A stretch of DNA of 58,315 nt, taken from Streptomyces spongiae. GTDB lineage: Bacteria > Actinomycetota > Actinomycetes > Streptomycetales > Streptomycetaceae. The position numbers and the translations under genes were made by a program. The notes beneath the pieces were generated by a model. The model ran no database searches and was not told the origin of the DNA. It saw only the letters and a list, made by a program, of their open reading frames with translations. Location: positions 1 to 58,315 of the forward strand of contig NZ_VJZC01000009.1 of NCBI RefSeq assembly GCF_009377185.1, given 5' to 3'. Of the stretch, positions 24,155-31,993 are shown one piece after another (position 1 is the stretch's first letter; each line of letters begins with the position of its first letter).

Positions 24155-24817
24155 TCAGCGCGTGTCCGGCTCCGGCTCGCCGGCCCACTCCTTCGCATGC
24201 GACTGGTGGAGTTCGGCGAGCCCGTGCGCGGACTCGCCGTCCCCGGCCCGGATGGCGGCCAGGATGTCCCGGTGCTCCTGCTGGAGCTGCGGGAGCATCT
24301 CGGGCGGCCGTGGGTACCGGAAGAAACGGGCGAGGTCCCAGGCCTGCTCCGTCAGTGCTTCCAGCCGCGGGTTCTCGGCGGCGGCGACGATGGCTCGGTG
24401 AAAGGTGACATTGGCGCGGTCGAACGCCTCGACATCGCCGTCGGCGACGTGTCGGTCGAGCTCGTCGCAGGCCGCCTGGATACGGTCCAGAGCGGCCGGG
24501 GTGCTCCGTTCGGCGGCCACCTTCGCGGCGAACGAGTTGAGGGCGGTCGTGACCTCGATGTGGTGGTGCATGTCCCGGACGCTCGGGACGATCACGCGGC
24601 ATCCGACCTGGCTGACGATTTCGAGGAAGCCGGCGCCCTGAAGGCGGGCCACGGCGTCCATCACGGGACGCCTGCTGACGCCGAACTCCTCGGCCAGGGC
24701 GTAGGTCGACAGGACTTCACCGGCTTTCCGCTCGCCGGCGAGCAGTTGGCGACGGAGCTCCTCGAAGACGAGGTCGGCCTTCGTTACGCGAGGCGTGGCG
24801 GGCTGCAGCAGCGTCAT
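24155..24817 (-). CDS. GntR-family transcriptional regulator (FCD type), local regulator of the aromatic arms
   Basis: A 220-residue regulator with a winged helix-turn-helix at about residues 12-78 (EVLSTYALAEEFGVSRRPVMDAVARLQ) and a helical effector domain containing DRANVTFHRAIVAAAENPRLEAL and a terminal HQSHAKEW His pair, the metal-binding signature of FCD/VanR-like proteins. It sits between the two opposed catabolic arms. The palindrome ATACTAGTAT or a close variant marks all three flanking promoters, so this protein is the obvious candidate binder. It probably represses until an aromatic acid or phenol is present. Confidence 0.87.
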   Translation of the reverse strand: MTLLQPATPRVTKADLVFEELRRQLLAGERKAGEVLSTYALAEEFGVSRRPVMDAVARLQGAGFLEIVSQVGCRVIVPSVRDMHHHIEVTTALNSFAAKVAAERSTPAALDRIQAACDELDRHVADGDVEAFDRANVTFHRAIVAAAENPRLEALTEQAWDLARFFRYPRPPEMLPQLQQEHRDILAAIRAGDGESAHGLAELHQSHAKEWAGEPEPDTR

Positions 24818-24885
24818 GAGGTGTCCACAGGTGGTGGCGGGCGAAGCGGGCGGCGGTGCGAACCGGTTGACGGTTCATCGGGAGA

Positions 24886-24918
24886 GGTATAGGACTACTG
24901 AGATACTAGCACTATACC
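24886..24918 (+). promoter_or_regulatory. Operator-like inverted repeat before the flavin reductase gene
   Basis: GGTATAG (24886-24892) and CTATACC (24912-24918) form a perfect 7-bp inverted repeat. GATACTAGC (24902-24910), a variant of the palindrome at 24072 and 25469, lies between the arms. Confidence 0.55.
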
Positions 24919-24937
24919 TCGAAGGGGAGGTGGCGAA

Positions 24938-25465
24938 ATGCCTGGAGGTGCGGTGGACACGACCCGGGAGTTCCGCAACGCGATGGGCCGCTTCGCGACC
25001 GGCATCACGGTCGTCTCGACGCAGGTCGACGGCAAGGTGCACGGCATGACCGCCAACGGTTTCATGTCGGTCTCGCTCAGCCCGCGGCTGGTCCTGGTCT
25101 CCATCCGCGAAGAGGCCCGCATCCGCGGACTGCTCGAACGCAGCGGCACCTACGGGGTGAGTGTGCTCTCCCGTGGACACCGGCTCGTCTCCGACCACTT
25201 CGCCGGCCGCCGGGGCGCGCCACCGCCCGACGGGTTCGTCGAACTCGAGGGCGTGCCCGTGGTGGCCGACGCGCTCACTCATCTCGCGGCCCGGATCGTC
25301 GCCATCCATCCGGCGGGTGACCACCTGCTGTACCTCGGCGAGGTCCTGGACTTCGCCGAGCGGCAGGGGGAGCCGCTGATCTTCCACGGAGGTCGCTACC
25401 GGGAGCTCGGCGCGGAGACCGATGCCCGGGTGATCTGGCATGAGTTGTCGAATACCTGGTTTTAG
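24938..25465 (+). CDS. Flavin reductase family protein (HpaC/HsaB-like), reductase component
   Basis: A 175-residue flavin reductase domain protein: EFRNAMGRFATGITVVST at the start, GMTANGFMSVSLSPRLVLVSI for flavin binding, and a late FHGGRYREL. These enzymes make FMNH2 or FADH2 from NAD(P)H for a separate oxygenase. GGGGAGG precedes the ATG at 24938. The gene directly precedes the acyl-CoA-dehydrogenase-fold oxygenase at 25517, so the two form a two-component monooxygenase. It may also serve the paralogue at 13672, which has no reductase beside it. Confidence 0.9.
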   Translation: MPGGAVDTTREFRNAMGRFATGITVVSTQVDGKVHGMTANGFMSVSLSPRLVLVSIREEARIRGLLERSGTYGVSVLSRGHRLVSDHFAGRRGAPPPDGFVELEGVPVVADALTHLAARIVAIHPAGDHLLYLGEVLDFAERQGEPLIFHGGRYRELGAETDARVIWHELSNTWF

Positions 25466-25468
25466 CGA

Positions 25469-25478
25469 ATACTAGTAT
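25469..25478 (+). promoter_or_regulatory. ATACTAGTAT operator before the monooxygenase operon
   Basis: Perfect 10-bp palindrome identical to 24072-24081. It starts 4 nt after the flavin reductase stop and lies 38 nt before the monooxygenase start. Confidence 0.6.
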
Positions 25479-25516
25479 CTCAATCTCGGACGGTGAGCCT
25501 CTTGGAGGAGTCAACG

Positions 25517-26698
25517 ATGACCACCGCAGCCGCACCGGCGACCGCCACCACGGCGGACCGGGTCCTCGAAGGAATGCGCACGATCCTGTCGACGGTGCGT
25601 GACAACGCCGATCGGGCGGAAGCCGAACGCACACTGCCGCAGAGCTCGGCCAAGGCGCTGACCGACGCCGGCCTGGCCCGGGCCTTGGCGCCCCGCCGGT
25701 TCGGCGGGTATGAGTTGCCCCTGACGGTCTGGTTCGACCTCGTGCGCGAGATCTCGGCCGTCGACGCGTCGCACGGATGGTGCGCCAGCCTGCTCGTGCA
25801 CCACTCGCACTACATCGCCCTGTTCCCGCTGGCCGCGCAGGAGGAGGTATGGGCGGACGGCCCCGACGTGGCCGTCACCACCGCGATCGCGCCGGTCCTC
25901 ACGGCGACCGCGACCGACGGCGGCTACCGGCTCTCGGGCCGGACGGCCTGGGCGAGCGGGGTGAACCACGCGGACTGGTCCATCGTCGGCGCGATGCTGC
26001 CCGGGACGAACCCTCCCGAGCACACGTTCTTCCTGATCCCCGCGTCGGAGTACACGATCGAACAGAGCTGGGACACCATCGGCATGCGGGGCACGGGCAG
26101 CGACACGATCGTCGTCGAGGACGCCTTCGTACCAGAGGTCCGCACGCTGAAACTGTCCGACATCCGGGAGGGCCGGGCGCCCGGCGGTGGCCTGCACGAC
26201 GCGGCCTACTACCGCGCCCCATGGGTCACCTACGCCCCGGCGACCTTCGTGACGCCCATGCTCGGTGCCGCACAGGGCGCGCTGGACCAGTTCCTGGCCT
26301 CGGCGGCGGAACGCGCCACCGCACAGGGCAACAAGGTCGCCGACTTCACCAGCGTGCAGTACAAGCTGTCGCAGATCGGCGCGGATCTCGACGCGGCCGA
26401 GTTGCTGATCCGGCGCGCGCTCGAACTCTCCGGGTCCGGCGCCGACATCGGCCTCGACCTGCGGGCCCGCTGTACCCGCGACTACTCCCGCGCCGCCGAA
26501 CTGATCGTGGAGGCCATCGATCTGCTCATGGGGATGAGCGGCTCCGGCGGGTTCGCCACGAGCCGGTCGATCCAGCGCGTATGGCGGGATGTGCACCTCG
26601 CGGCCAGTCACCTGAGTCTCAGTCCCCAGCAGAACTACCAGCACTGGGGGCGGACCCACCTCGGCCTCGACCGCACCCCCGGCCTCGGGATGTACTGA
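25517..26698 (+). CDS. Acyl-CoA-dehydrogenase-fold flavin-dependent monooxygenase, oxygenase component (second copy)
   Basis: A 393-residue paralogue of the protein at 13672-14832, sharing DASHGWCASLLVHHSHY, WDTIGMRGTGSDTIVVEDAFVP, PWVTYAPATF and SIQRVWRDVHLAASHLSL. It belongs to group D two-component monooxygenases such as HsaA and resorcinol hydroxylase. GGAGGAG lies 6 nt before the ATG at 25517; the GTG at 25493 is a poorer start. It follows the flavin reductase gene and its stop abuts the GTG of the Old Yellow Enzyme-like gene, so the three are one transcription unit. Confidence 0.88.
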   Translation: MTTAAAPATATTADRVLEGMRTILSTVRDNADRAEAERTLPQSSAKALTDAGLARALAPRRFGGYELPLTVWFDLVREISAVDASHGWCASLLVHHSHYIALFPLAAQEEVWADGPDVAVTTAIAPVLTATATDGGYRLSGRTAWASGVNHADWSIVGAMLPGTNPPEHTFFLIPASEYTIEQSWDTIGMRGTGSDTIVVEDAFVPEVRTLKLSDIREGRAPGGGLHDAAYYRAPWVTYAPATFVTPMLGAAQGALDQFLASAAERATAQGNKVADFTSVQYKLSQIGADLDAAELLIRRALELSGSGADIGLDLRARCTRDYSRAAELIVEAIDLLMGMSGSGGFATSRSIQRVWRDVHLAASHLSLSPQQNYQHWGRTHLGLDRTPGLGMY

Positions 26699-27868
26699 GT
26701 GGGCGCCGCGACGAGGGCCGGGAACAGGCCCGGGCTCGATGCGCCGGTCCGTATCGGCCCGTTGACCGCCCGCAACCCCGTGTTCTTCGCCCCCACGTCG
26801 GTCGGTTACGCCGACCAGGGGGTGCTGGGCGACGCCGCCGTCGCCCACTACGTCCGCCGTGCGACGGGCGGCGTCGGCGCCGTGATGACCGAGCAGATCG
26901 CGGTCGCCGAGTCCGGCTGGCAGCACGCCCGCCAGCCCGGGGCGTGGCACGACCGGCACGACGAGGGCCTGCGCCGACTCGCGACCGGGATCAAGGAGGC
27001 CGGCGCGCTGGCCATCGCCCAGCTCTCGCACTGCGGCCGTTACGCCGGCCCATGGGCGCGTTACGCGGAACGACGCCGACTCGCCCCCTCCGCCGTGCCG
27101 TTCCTCCTCCCGGTCGGGGAGGTCTGCCCCGACGAGATCACCCCGGACGAGATCGGCGAGGTGATCGAGGACTTCGCCGCCGCCACCCGCCGGGTCGTCG
27201 CGGCCGGCTTCGACGGCATCGAGATCCACGGAGGGTCGGGCTTCCTGCTCACCGGCTTCCTGTCACCCCGTACCAACCGACGCACCGACGCCTGGGCCGA
27301 CGGGACCCGGTTCGTCCTCGATGTGGTGCGCGCCTGCCGGACGGCCGCGGGGACGGACACGGCGGTGGGCTATCACATCATGACCGACGAACTGCTGCCC
27401 GGCGGCTACTCACTTGAGCAGGCGCTCGCCCTCGTCCCCCGTCTGGAGCGCGCGGGAGTGGACTTCTTCCGGCCCGCGGCGGGCACGTTCGAATCCCTGA
27501 AGGCCCCGCAGAACGCGGGCCTGTCGGCGGGCCCCGACTATCAGCGCGCGGACACCCACGCCCTGGCGGAGGTCGCGAACGTGCCGGTTCTCGCAGGCGG
27601 TGGAATCTCCACCCTGGACCAGGTGCGGGAGGTTCTCGACGCGGGTGCCGCGACCGCCGTCGCGATGGCCCGCCCGCTGCTCGCCGACCCCGACTGGCTG
27701 CTCAAGGCCCGGGACGGTGCGCCGCCCGTCGGATGCGCGTGTGCCCCGTCGCTGTGCCTGCAGACCCAGCTCACCGGTTCGGTCTGTGCCGCATGGCCCG
27801 AGGAGACACGCGGCCTCGGCCACTCCGGCCAACTGCCCCCCTACCGACCCCGTCAGGAGACAACGTGA
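26699..27868 (+). CDS. Old Yellow Enzyme family NADH:flavin oxidoreductase
   Basis: A 389-residue FMN-dependent TIM barrel: APVRIGPLTARNPVFFAPTSVGYADQG at the start, AIAQLSHCGRYAG, DGIEIHGGSGFLLTGFLSPRTNRRTD (active-site His and the NRRTD motif), and VLAGGGISTLDQVREVLDAGAATAVAMARPLLADPDW for FMN phosphate. A cysteine cluster CACAPSLCLQTQLTGSVC near the end suggests relation to the 2,4-dienoyl-CoA-reductase branch, although the Fe-S and extra FAD domains are missing. It could reduce an activated double bond in a dearomatised intermediate. The GTG start directly follows the previous stop, and its own stop overlaps the FAH gene start (GTGA). Confidence 0.85.
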   Translation: MGAATRAGNRPGLDAPVRIGPLTARNPVFFAPTSVGYADQGVLGDAAVAHYVRRATGGVGAVMTEQIAVAESGWQHARQPGAWHDRHDEGLRRLATGIKEAGALAIAQLSHCGRYAGPWARYAERRRLAPSAVPFLLPVGEVCPDEITPDEIGEVIEDFAAATRRVVAAGFDGIEIHGGSGFLLTGFLSPRTNRRTDAWADGTRFVLDVVRACRTAAGTDTAVGYHIMTDELLPGGYSLEQALALVPRLERAGVDFFRPAAGTFESLKAPQNAGLSAGPDYQRADTHALAEVANVPVLAGGGISTLDQVREVLDAGAATAVAMARPLLADPDWLLKARDGAPPVGCACAPSLCLQTQLTGSVCAAWPEETRGLGHSGQLPPYRPRQETT

Positions 27869-28737
27869 CCCGTTTCGCCCTGGGCGGCCCCGTCCCCACG
27901 GTCGTCGTCGACGACGTGGCCCGCCGCCTGGACTCGCTACTGCCCGACGCGCCGCCCCGCCTGGAGGAACTCTTCGCCGACTGGGACGGGTGGTGCGACC
28001 GTATCGAGGCCGCCGTCGACCGGGCGGACCCCACGACGTGGGAGCCCGTGTCACACGCCGGGCTCCGACCGGTGCCCGTAGCCGGTGCGACGATCTACGC
28101 CTGCGGCGCCAACTACTACGACCATGTCGAGGAGATGGGCGCCACGCCGCCCGACAAGACGCGGGAGCGGGTGTTCCACTTCCTGCTGCCGCCGTCGGCG
28201 GTGATCGGTGACGGCGAGGACGTCCTGCGCCCGCCCGGCTGCGAACAGCTCGACTACGAGGTCGAGTTGGTCGCCGTACTGGCCCGAGGGGGCAGCGACA
28301 TCCCCGAGTCGGAGGCCCTCTCGTACGTGGCCGGATACACGGTGGCCAACGATGTGTCGGTGCGCGATCCGTGGCACAAGCATCCGATCTTCGGGGTGAA
28401 CTTCCTGATCGCGAAGGGACAGAGCACGCTCAAGCCGTTCGGATCGCTCCTGGTGCCCGCCCGTTTCGTGCCTCAACCAGGTCTGACCGGGCTCTCCACT
28501 CGGGTGAACGGCGAGATCCGGCAGGACAGTTCGACCAAACAGATGATCTGGTCGCTCGCCGAGCAGATAGCCGCCCTGTCGGCGACGCTTCCCCTGCGGG
28601 CGGGCGACGTGATCCTCACCGGCACCCCCGCCGGCACCTCCGCGGGCCACGGCCGCTACCTCGACGACGGCGATGTCGTCACCGTGCGGGTCGAGGGCGT
28701 CGGATCGTTGACCAACCACGTTGTCGGCCGCCGGTGA
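27865..28737 (+). CDS. Fumarylacetoacetate hydrolase (FAH) family protein, second copy
   Basis: A 290-residue FAH-fold hydrolase. The catalytic domain begins near residue 70 (GATIYACGANYYDHVEEMG). Metal residues lie in QLDYEVELVAVLARGG and YVAGYTVANDVSVRD, with DVILTGTPAGTSAG at the end. It differs clearly from the copy at 19144, especially in its N-terminal domain, so the two probably act on different ring-fission products. It is coupled by a GTGA overlap to the oxidoreductase gene. Confidence 0.87.
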   Translation: MTRFALGGPVPTVVVDDVARRLDSLLPDAPPRLEELFADWDGWCDRIEAAVDRADPTTWEPVSHAGLRPVPVAGATIYACGANYYDHVEEMGATPPDKTRERVFHFLLPPSAVIGDGEDVLRPPGCEQLDYEVELVAVLARGGSDIPESEALSYVAGYTVANDVSVRDPWHKHPIFGVNFLIAKGQSTLKPFGSLLVPARFVPQPGLTGLSTRVNGEIRQDSSTKQMIWSLAEQIAALSATLPLRAGDVILTGTPAGTSAGHGRYLDDGDVVTVRVEGVGSLTNHVVGRR

Positions 28738-28786
28738 CGGCACCCCGGCCACAGAGCAGGTACGGAAAGAAAGGAAGTAGGTCACC

Positions 28787-30139
28787 GTGGACAAGCTTTT
28801 GATCCAGAACACCCGGGTCGTCTCACTCGACCCCGACGTCGAGGCGTCCCTCGGAGCGGACGAGTGCGACATCCTCGTGGTCGACGGCCGCATAGCAGAG
28901 ATCGGGCGGAACCTCGGTGCCGACGACGCCGAACGGATCGACGGTTCCGGCACCATCGCGGTGCCCGGCTTCGTGGACACCCACCGGCACACCTGGCAGG
29001 CCGTACTGCGTGGTGTGCTGACGAACGGCACGCTCGGCGACTACTTCCGCGAAGTCCTCATGCGGCTCGGCCCCGCCTTCCGGGAGGAGGACATCTACGC
29101 GGGGAATCTCATCGGCTCGTACGAGGCACTCAACGCCGGTGTGACGACCACCGTGGACTGGTTCAACAACGCCGCCACACCGGGCCATGCCGACGCCGCG
29201 GTCGCCGCCCTGCGCGAGACCGGAATCCGCTCCCTCTTCGGCTACGGCACGCCCATCGGGGCCCGATGGGTCAAGGACAGCTCGCTGAAACATCCGCACG
29301 ACGCGGAGCGGGTCAGGAGCGAGTACTTCTCGTCCTCGGACCAGCTGCTGACGTTCGCGCTGGCCCTGCGTGGGACGATCGGGGTCGATCCGGTGGTCAC
29401 CAAACACGACTTCGACCTGGCACGCAGCCTCGACGCCCGCATCACGGTCCACGCGGGCGTGCGTATTCCCGGGATCCCACCAGTGCCGGGCGGCGAGGTG
29501 CGCGTGATGTACGAGGCCGGTCTCCTGGGGCCGGACACCACGATCGTCCACGGCAACGAAGTCGACAACGGGGAACTGGACATGCTGGCCGAGTGCGGGG
29601 CGACGGTGTCGGTCGCGCCGTACGTCGAACTCGTCATGGGGCAGGGAGTCCCGCCGACCAACCGGCTCGTCGAGCACGGACTGCGGCCGTCACTGAGCAC
29701 GGACGTCGCGAGCGCCGTGCCGGGGGACATGTTCACCCAGATGCGTACCGCACTCGCCCAGGCGCGTGGCGCCACGATCCCGGCCGATCCGCGGGAACCG
29801 TTCGCTCCACGGCTGACGGCCGAGGACGTGCTGCGGTTCGCCACCATCGACGGTGCCGCCGCCTGCGGCCTGGCGGATCGTATCGGCACCCTCTCGGTGG
29901 GCAAGGACGCCGACATCGTCCTGATCCGTTCCGACGCCATCAACACGATGCCCGGCGCGGACCATCCGGTCTCCACCGTGGTGACGTCCGCGGACACCTC
30001 CAACGTCGACACCGTCCTCGTACGCGGCACCGTGGTGAAGCGGGACGGCACGCTCGTGGGCGTGGACCTGGAGCGGCTGAGGCGCCTCGGCGGTGCCGCG
30101 CGTGAACACGTCATGACGGCGGTCGGCGAGAAGCAGTAG
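28787..30139 (+). CDS. Amidohydrolase-superfamily protein, second TrzA/AtzA-like copy
   Basis: A 450-residue metal-dependent hydrolase. Ligands are the HxH of FVDTHRHTWQ (about residue 67), a His in ITVHAGV, a His in TIVHGNEVD and an Asp in LSTDVASA. It is a paralogue of the protein at 17672-19108, so each arm carries one monooxygenase, one FAH protein and one amidohydrolase. AAAGGAAG precedes the GTG at 28787. A 12-bp stem-loop follows the gene. The substrate is unknown; hydrolytic deamination or opening of an amide-containing ring is the inference. Confidence 0.82.
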   Translation: MDKLLIQNTRVVSLDPDVEASLGADECDILVVDGRIAEIGRNLGADDAERIDGSGTIAVPGFVDTHRHTWQAVLRGVLTNGTLGDYFREVLMRLGPAFREEDIYAGNLIGSYEALNAGVTTTVDWFNNAATPGHADAAVAALRETGIRSLFGYGTPIGARWVKDSSLKHPHDAERVRSEYFSSSDQLLTFALALRGTIGVDPVVTKHDFDLARSLDARITVHAGVRIPGIPPVPGGEVRVMYEAGLLGPDTTIVHGNEVDNGELDMLAECGATVSVAPYVELVMGQGVPPTNRLVEHGLRPSLSTDVASAVPGDMFTQMRTALAQARGATIPADPREPFAPRLTAEDVLRFATIDGAAACGLADRIGTLSVGKDADIVLIRSDAINTMPGADHPVSTVVTSADTSNVDTVLVRGTVVKRDGTLVGVDLERLRRLGGAAREHVMTAVGEKQ

Positions 30140-30151
30140 CCGGTCACGGAC

Positions 30152-30179
30152 CGCTGTGTGCCGACTCCGGCACACAGCG
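30152..30179 (+). terminator. Stem-loop terminator after the second amidohydrolase gene
   Basis: A perfect 12-bp inverted repeat (CGCTGTGTGCCG and its complement) with a 4-nt loop, 12 nt after the stop. It separates the catabolic operon from the MFS gene. Confidence 0.8.
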
Positions 30180-30281
30180 TCAACCAGCGCGACCCGCGTC
30201 GGTGGGAGGCACCGACGCCGGTCGTGTTGCTACGGACGGGGTGGCGTGCGCCAGCGTGAAGATGTCGAGCTCATTGCGTGG

Positions 30282-31817
30282 ATGCTGAGTATGCGGAATC
30301 TGCAATTTTCCGGGTCGCGGACGTCCACGCCGGTCATGGCCTGTCTCGGCATGTTCGTGGCCTTCCTGCCGGTGACCACCGTCTCGGTGAGCCTGCCGGC
30401 CATACAGCAGGCGTTGGACACCTCGGCGTCCCAGCTCACCTGGGTCTCTTCGGCGTTCCAGCTCCCCATGGCGGCGCTCATCCTCACCGCCGGCGTCTTC
30501 GGTGACGTGTACGGGCACCGGAAGGTGTACCTGGCGGGCCTCGCGACGGCCTGCGCGGGGGCCGCGGTGTCACTGTCGGCACAGTCCGTGGAGGTCCTGT
30601 GGGTGGGACAGGCGTGCGCCGGCCTGGGCTCGGCCGCGTTGCTGCCGTCGACGCTCGCCCTGATCAGCCATGCCGTGCCCGAACCGCGCGAGCGGGCGAC
30701 GTTCGTCGGGCTCTGGGCCGCGTCGCTGGCGGCCGCGCTGTCCGCCGGTCCGATGATCGCCGGTGTGGTCCTGGAGCACACCACGTGGCAGTGGATCTAC
30801 CTGCCGACCGTGGCCATGGCGGTCGTCACCCTGGCGGTCGCCATGCCGCTGGTGACCGACTTCCGCGCTCCCGACGAGCGTCGGCTGGACTGGCCCGGAC
30901 AGATCACGGCGGCGGTGACGATCACCGCGCTCGTTCATGGCGTCATAGAGGGCGGTGCCACCTCGTTCGCCGAGGGCCGGGTCGTCGGGTCGTTCCTGCT
31001 GGCGGTGGTCGGTGCCATCGCCTTCGTCCTGGTCGAGCGACGCAGCCCGGACCCGATGCTGGACCTGTCGCTGTTCCGCCGCCCGGCCTTCAGCGCGACC
31101 GCGCTGATCGCCATGATCACGTTTCTCGGCCTGATCGGCTCTCTCTACGTCCTCAGCCTGTACTTCGGCATGGTGCAGCACCTGGACACCCTGCACGCGG
31201 GATACCCGCTGCTGGTCCACTGCCTGATGTCCCTGGTCGTGGGGGTACTCGCGGGCCGTCTGATGCACAGGATCCCGCCCCGGGTCATGATCACCGCCGG
31301 TCTGCTGGCCGCCGCGGGTGCGCTGCTGGCCCTGGCCTCGATCGACGCGGACACCTCCTTCGGCGCGCTGGCCTGGCGGCTGGCCCTGCTCGGAGCGGGC
31401 ATGGGCATGGTGCTCACCCCGTTGACCGCGACCGCCGTCGCCGCGGTGCCACGGCACCGGGCAGGTATGGCCTCGGCGGGCAACAACGCCTTCCGGCAGG
31501 TCGGTGGCGCACTCGGCCCCGCCGTCCTGGGCACGCTGCTGACGGCCAGAGGTACCGGCACCCTTCCCGAACACCTGGGTGACGCCGGCGTCACGGGGGA
31601 ACTCGCGCACCGGATCACCGGCGTCGCGAACGCCGACGGGCTGGCGGCGGCGTCCCGGATGACGGACCTCGGCGATGACCCCGGCCGGGCCTTGGGGGCC
31701 TTGTCCGAATCCTTTCTCGACGGCCTCCGCTTCTGCCTGATCGTGTCATCGGGCCTCACCCTGCTCGCGGCGCTCGTCGGCGTCGTGCTGCTGTCGGACT
31801 CGGGAGGAAGGCGGTGA
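30282..31817 (+). CDS. MFS transporter, DHA2 (EmrB/QacA) type with 14 predicted helices
   Basis: About 511 residues with roughly 14 hydrophobic helices. Motif A between TM2 and TM3 reads GVFGDVYGHRKVYLAG, and the motif C-like LGSAALLPSTLALISH follows. The family exports drugs and aromatic compounds by proton antiport, so efflux of a toxic aromatic or intermediate is more likely than uptake. The start is uncertain: ATGs at 30282 and 30291 are both in frame and neither has a strong ribosome site. It follows the aromatic operon but lies behind a terminator. Confidence 0.83.
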   Translation: MLSMRNLQFSGSRTSTPVMACLGMFVAFLPVTTVSVSLPAIQQALDTSASQLTWVSSAFQLPMAALILTAGVFGDVYGHRKVYLAGLATACAGAAVSLSAQSVEVLWVGQACAGLGSAALLPSTLALISHAVPEPRERATFVGLWAASLAAALSAGPMIAGVVLEHTTWQWIYLPTVAMAVVTLAVAMPLVTDFRAPDERRLDWPGQITAAVTITALVHGVIEGGATSFAEGRVVGSFLLAVVGAIAFVLVERRSPDPMLDLSLFRRPAFSATALIAMITFLGLIGSLYVLSLYFGMVQHLDTLHAGYPLLVHCLMSLVVGVLAGRLMHRIPPRVMITAGLLAAAGALLALASIDADTSFGALAWRLALLGAGMGMVLTPLTATAVAAVPRHRAGMASAGNNAFRQVGGALGPAVLGTLLTARGTGTLPEHLGDAGVTGELAHRITGVANADGLAAASRMTDLGDDPGRALGALSESFLDGLRFCLIVSSGLTLLAALVGVVLLSDSGGRR

Positions 31818-31993
31818 GGATGCAGTGGAGGTGAGGCGAGTGTGAACGCGCAGTCCCCGGTCACCCTCGTCGCCACGTCGAGGACGTCGCAGCACTGAGC
31901 GCCACTGCCGCCCGACGGTCCCTCGGGTGGTTCGTCACGCCACCCGGCACGCCCGTCACGACTGTCGTCCGCCGGCGGCCACGGCGCCGGATC

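Noticed and set aside
24861..24875. AACCGGTTGACGGTT upstream of the second GntR gene as another copy of the CAACC motif family.
   Set aside because: Only one unit matches and the 8-bp period is lost; TTGACG here is as likely a -35 element.
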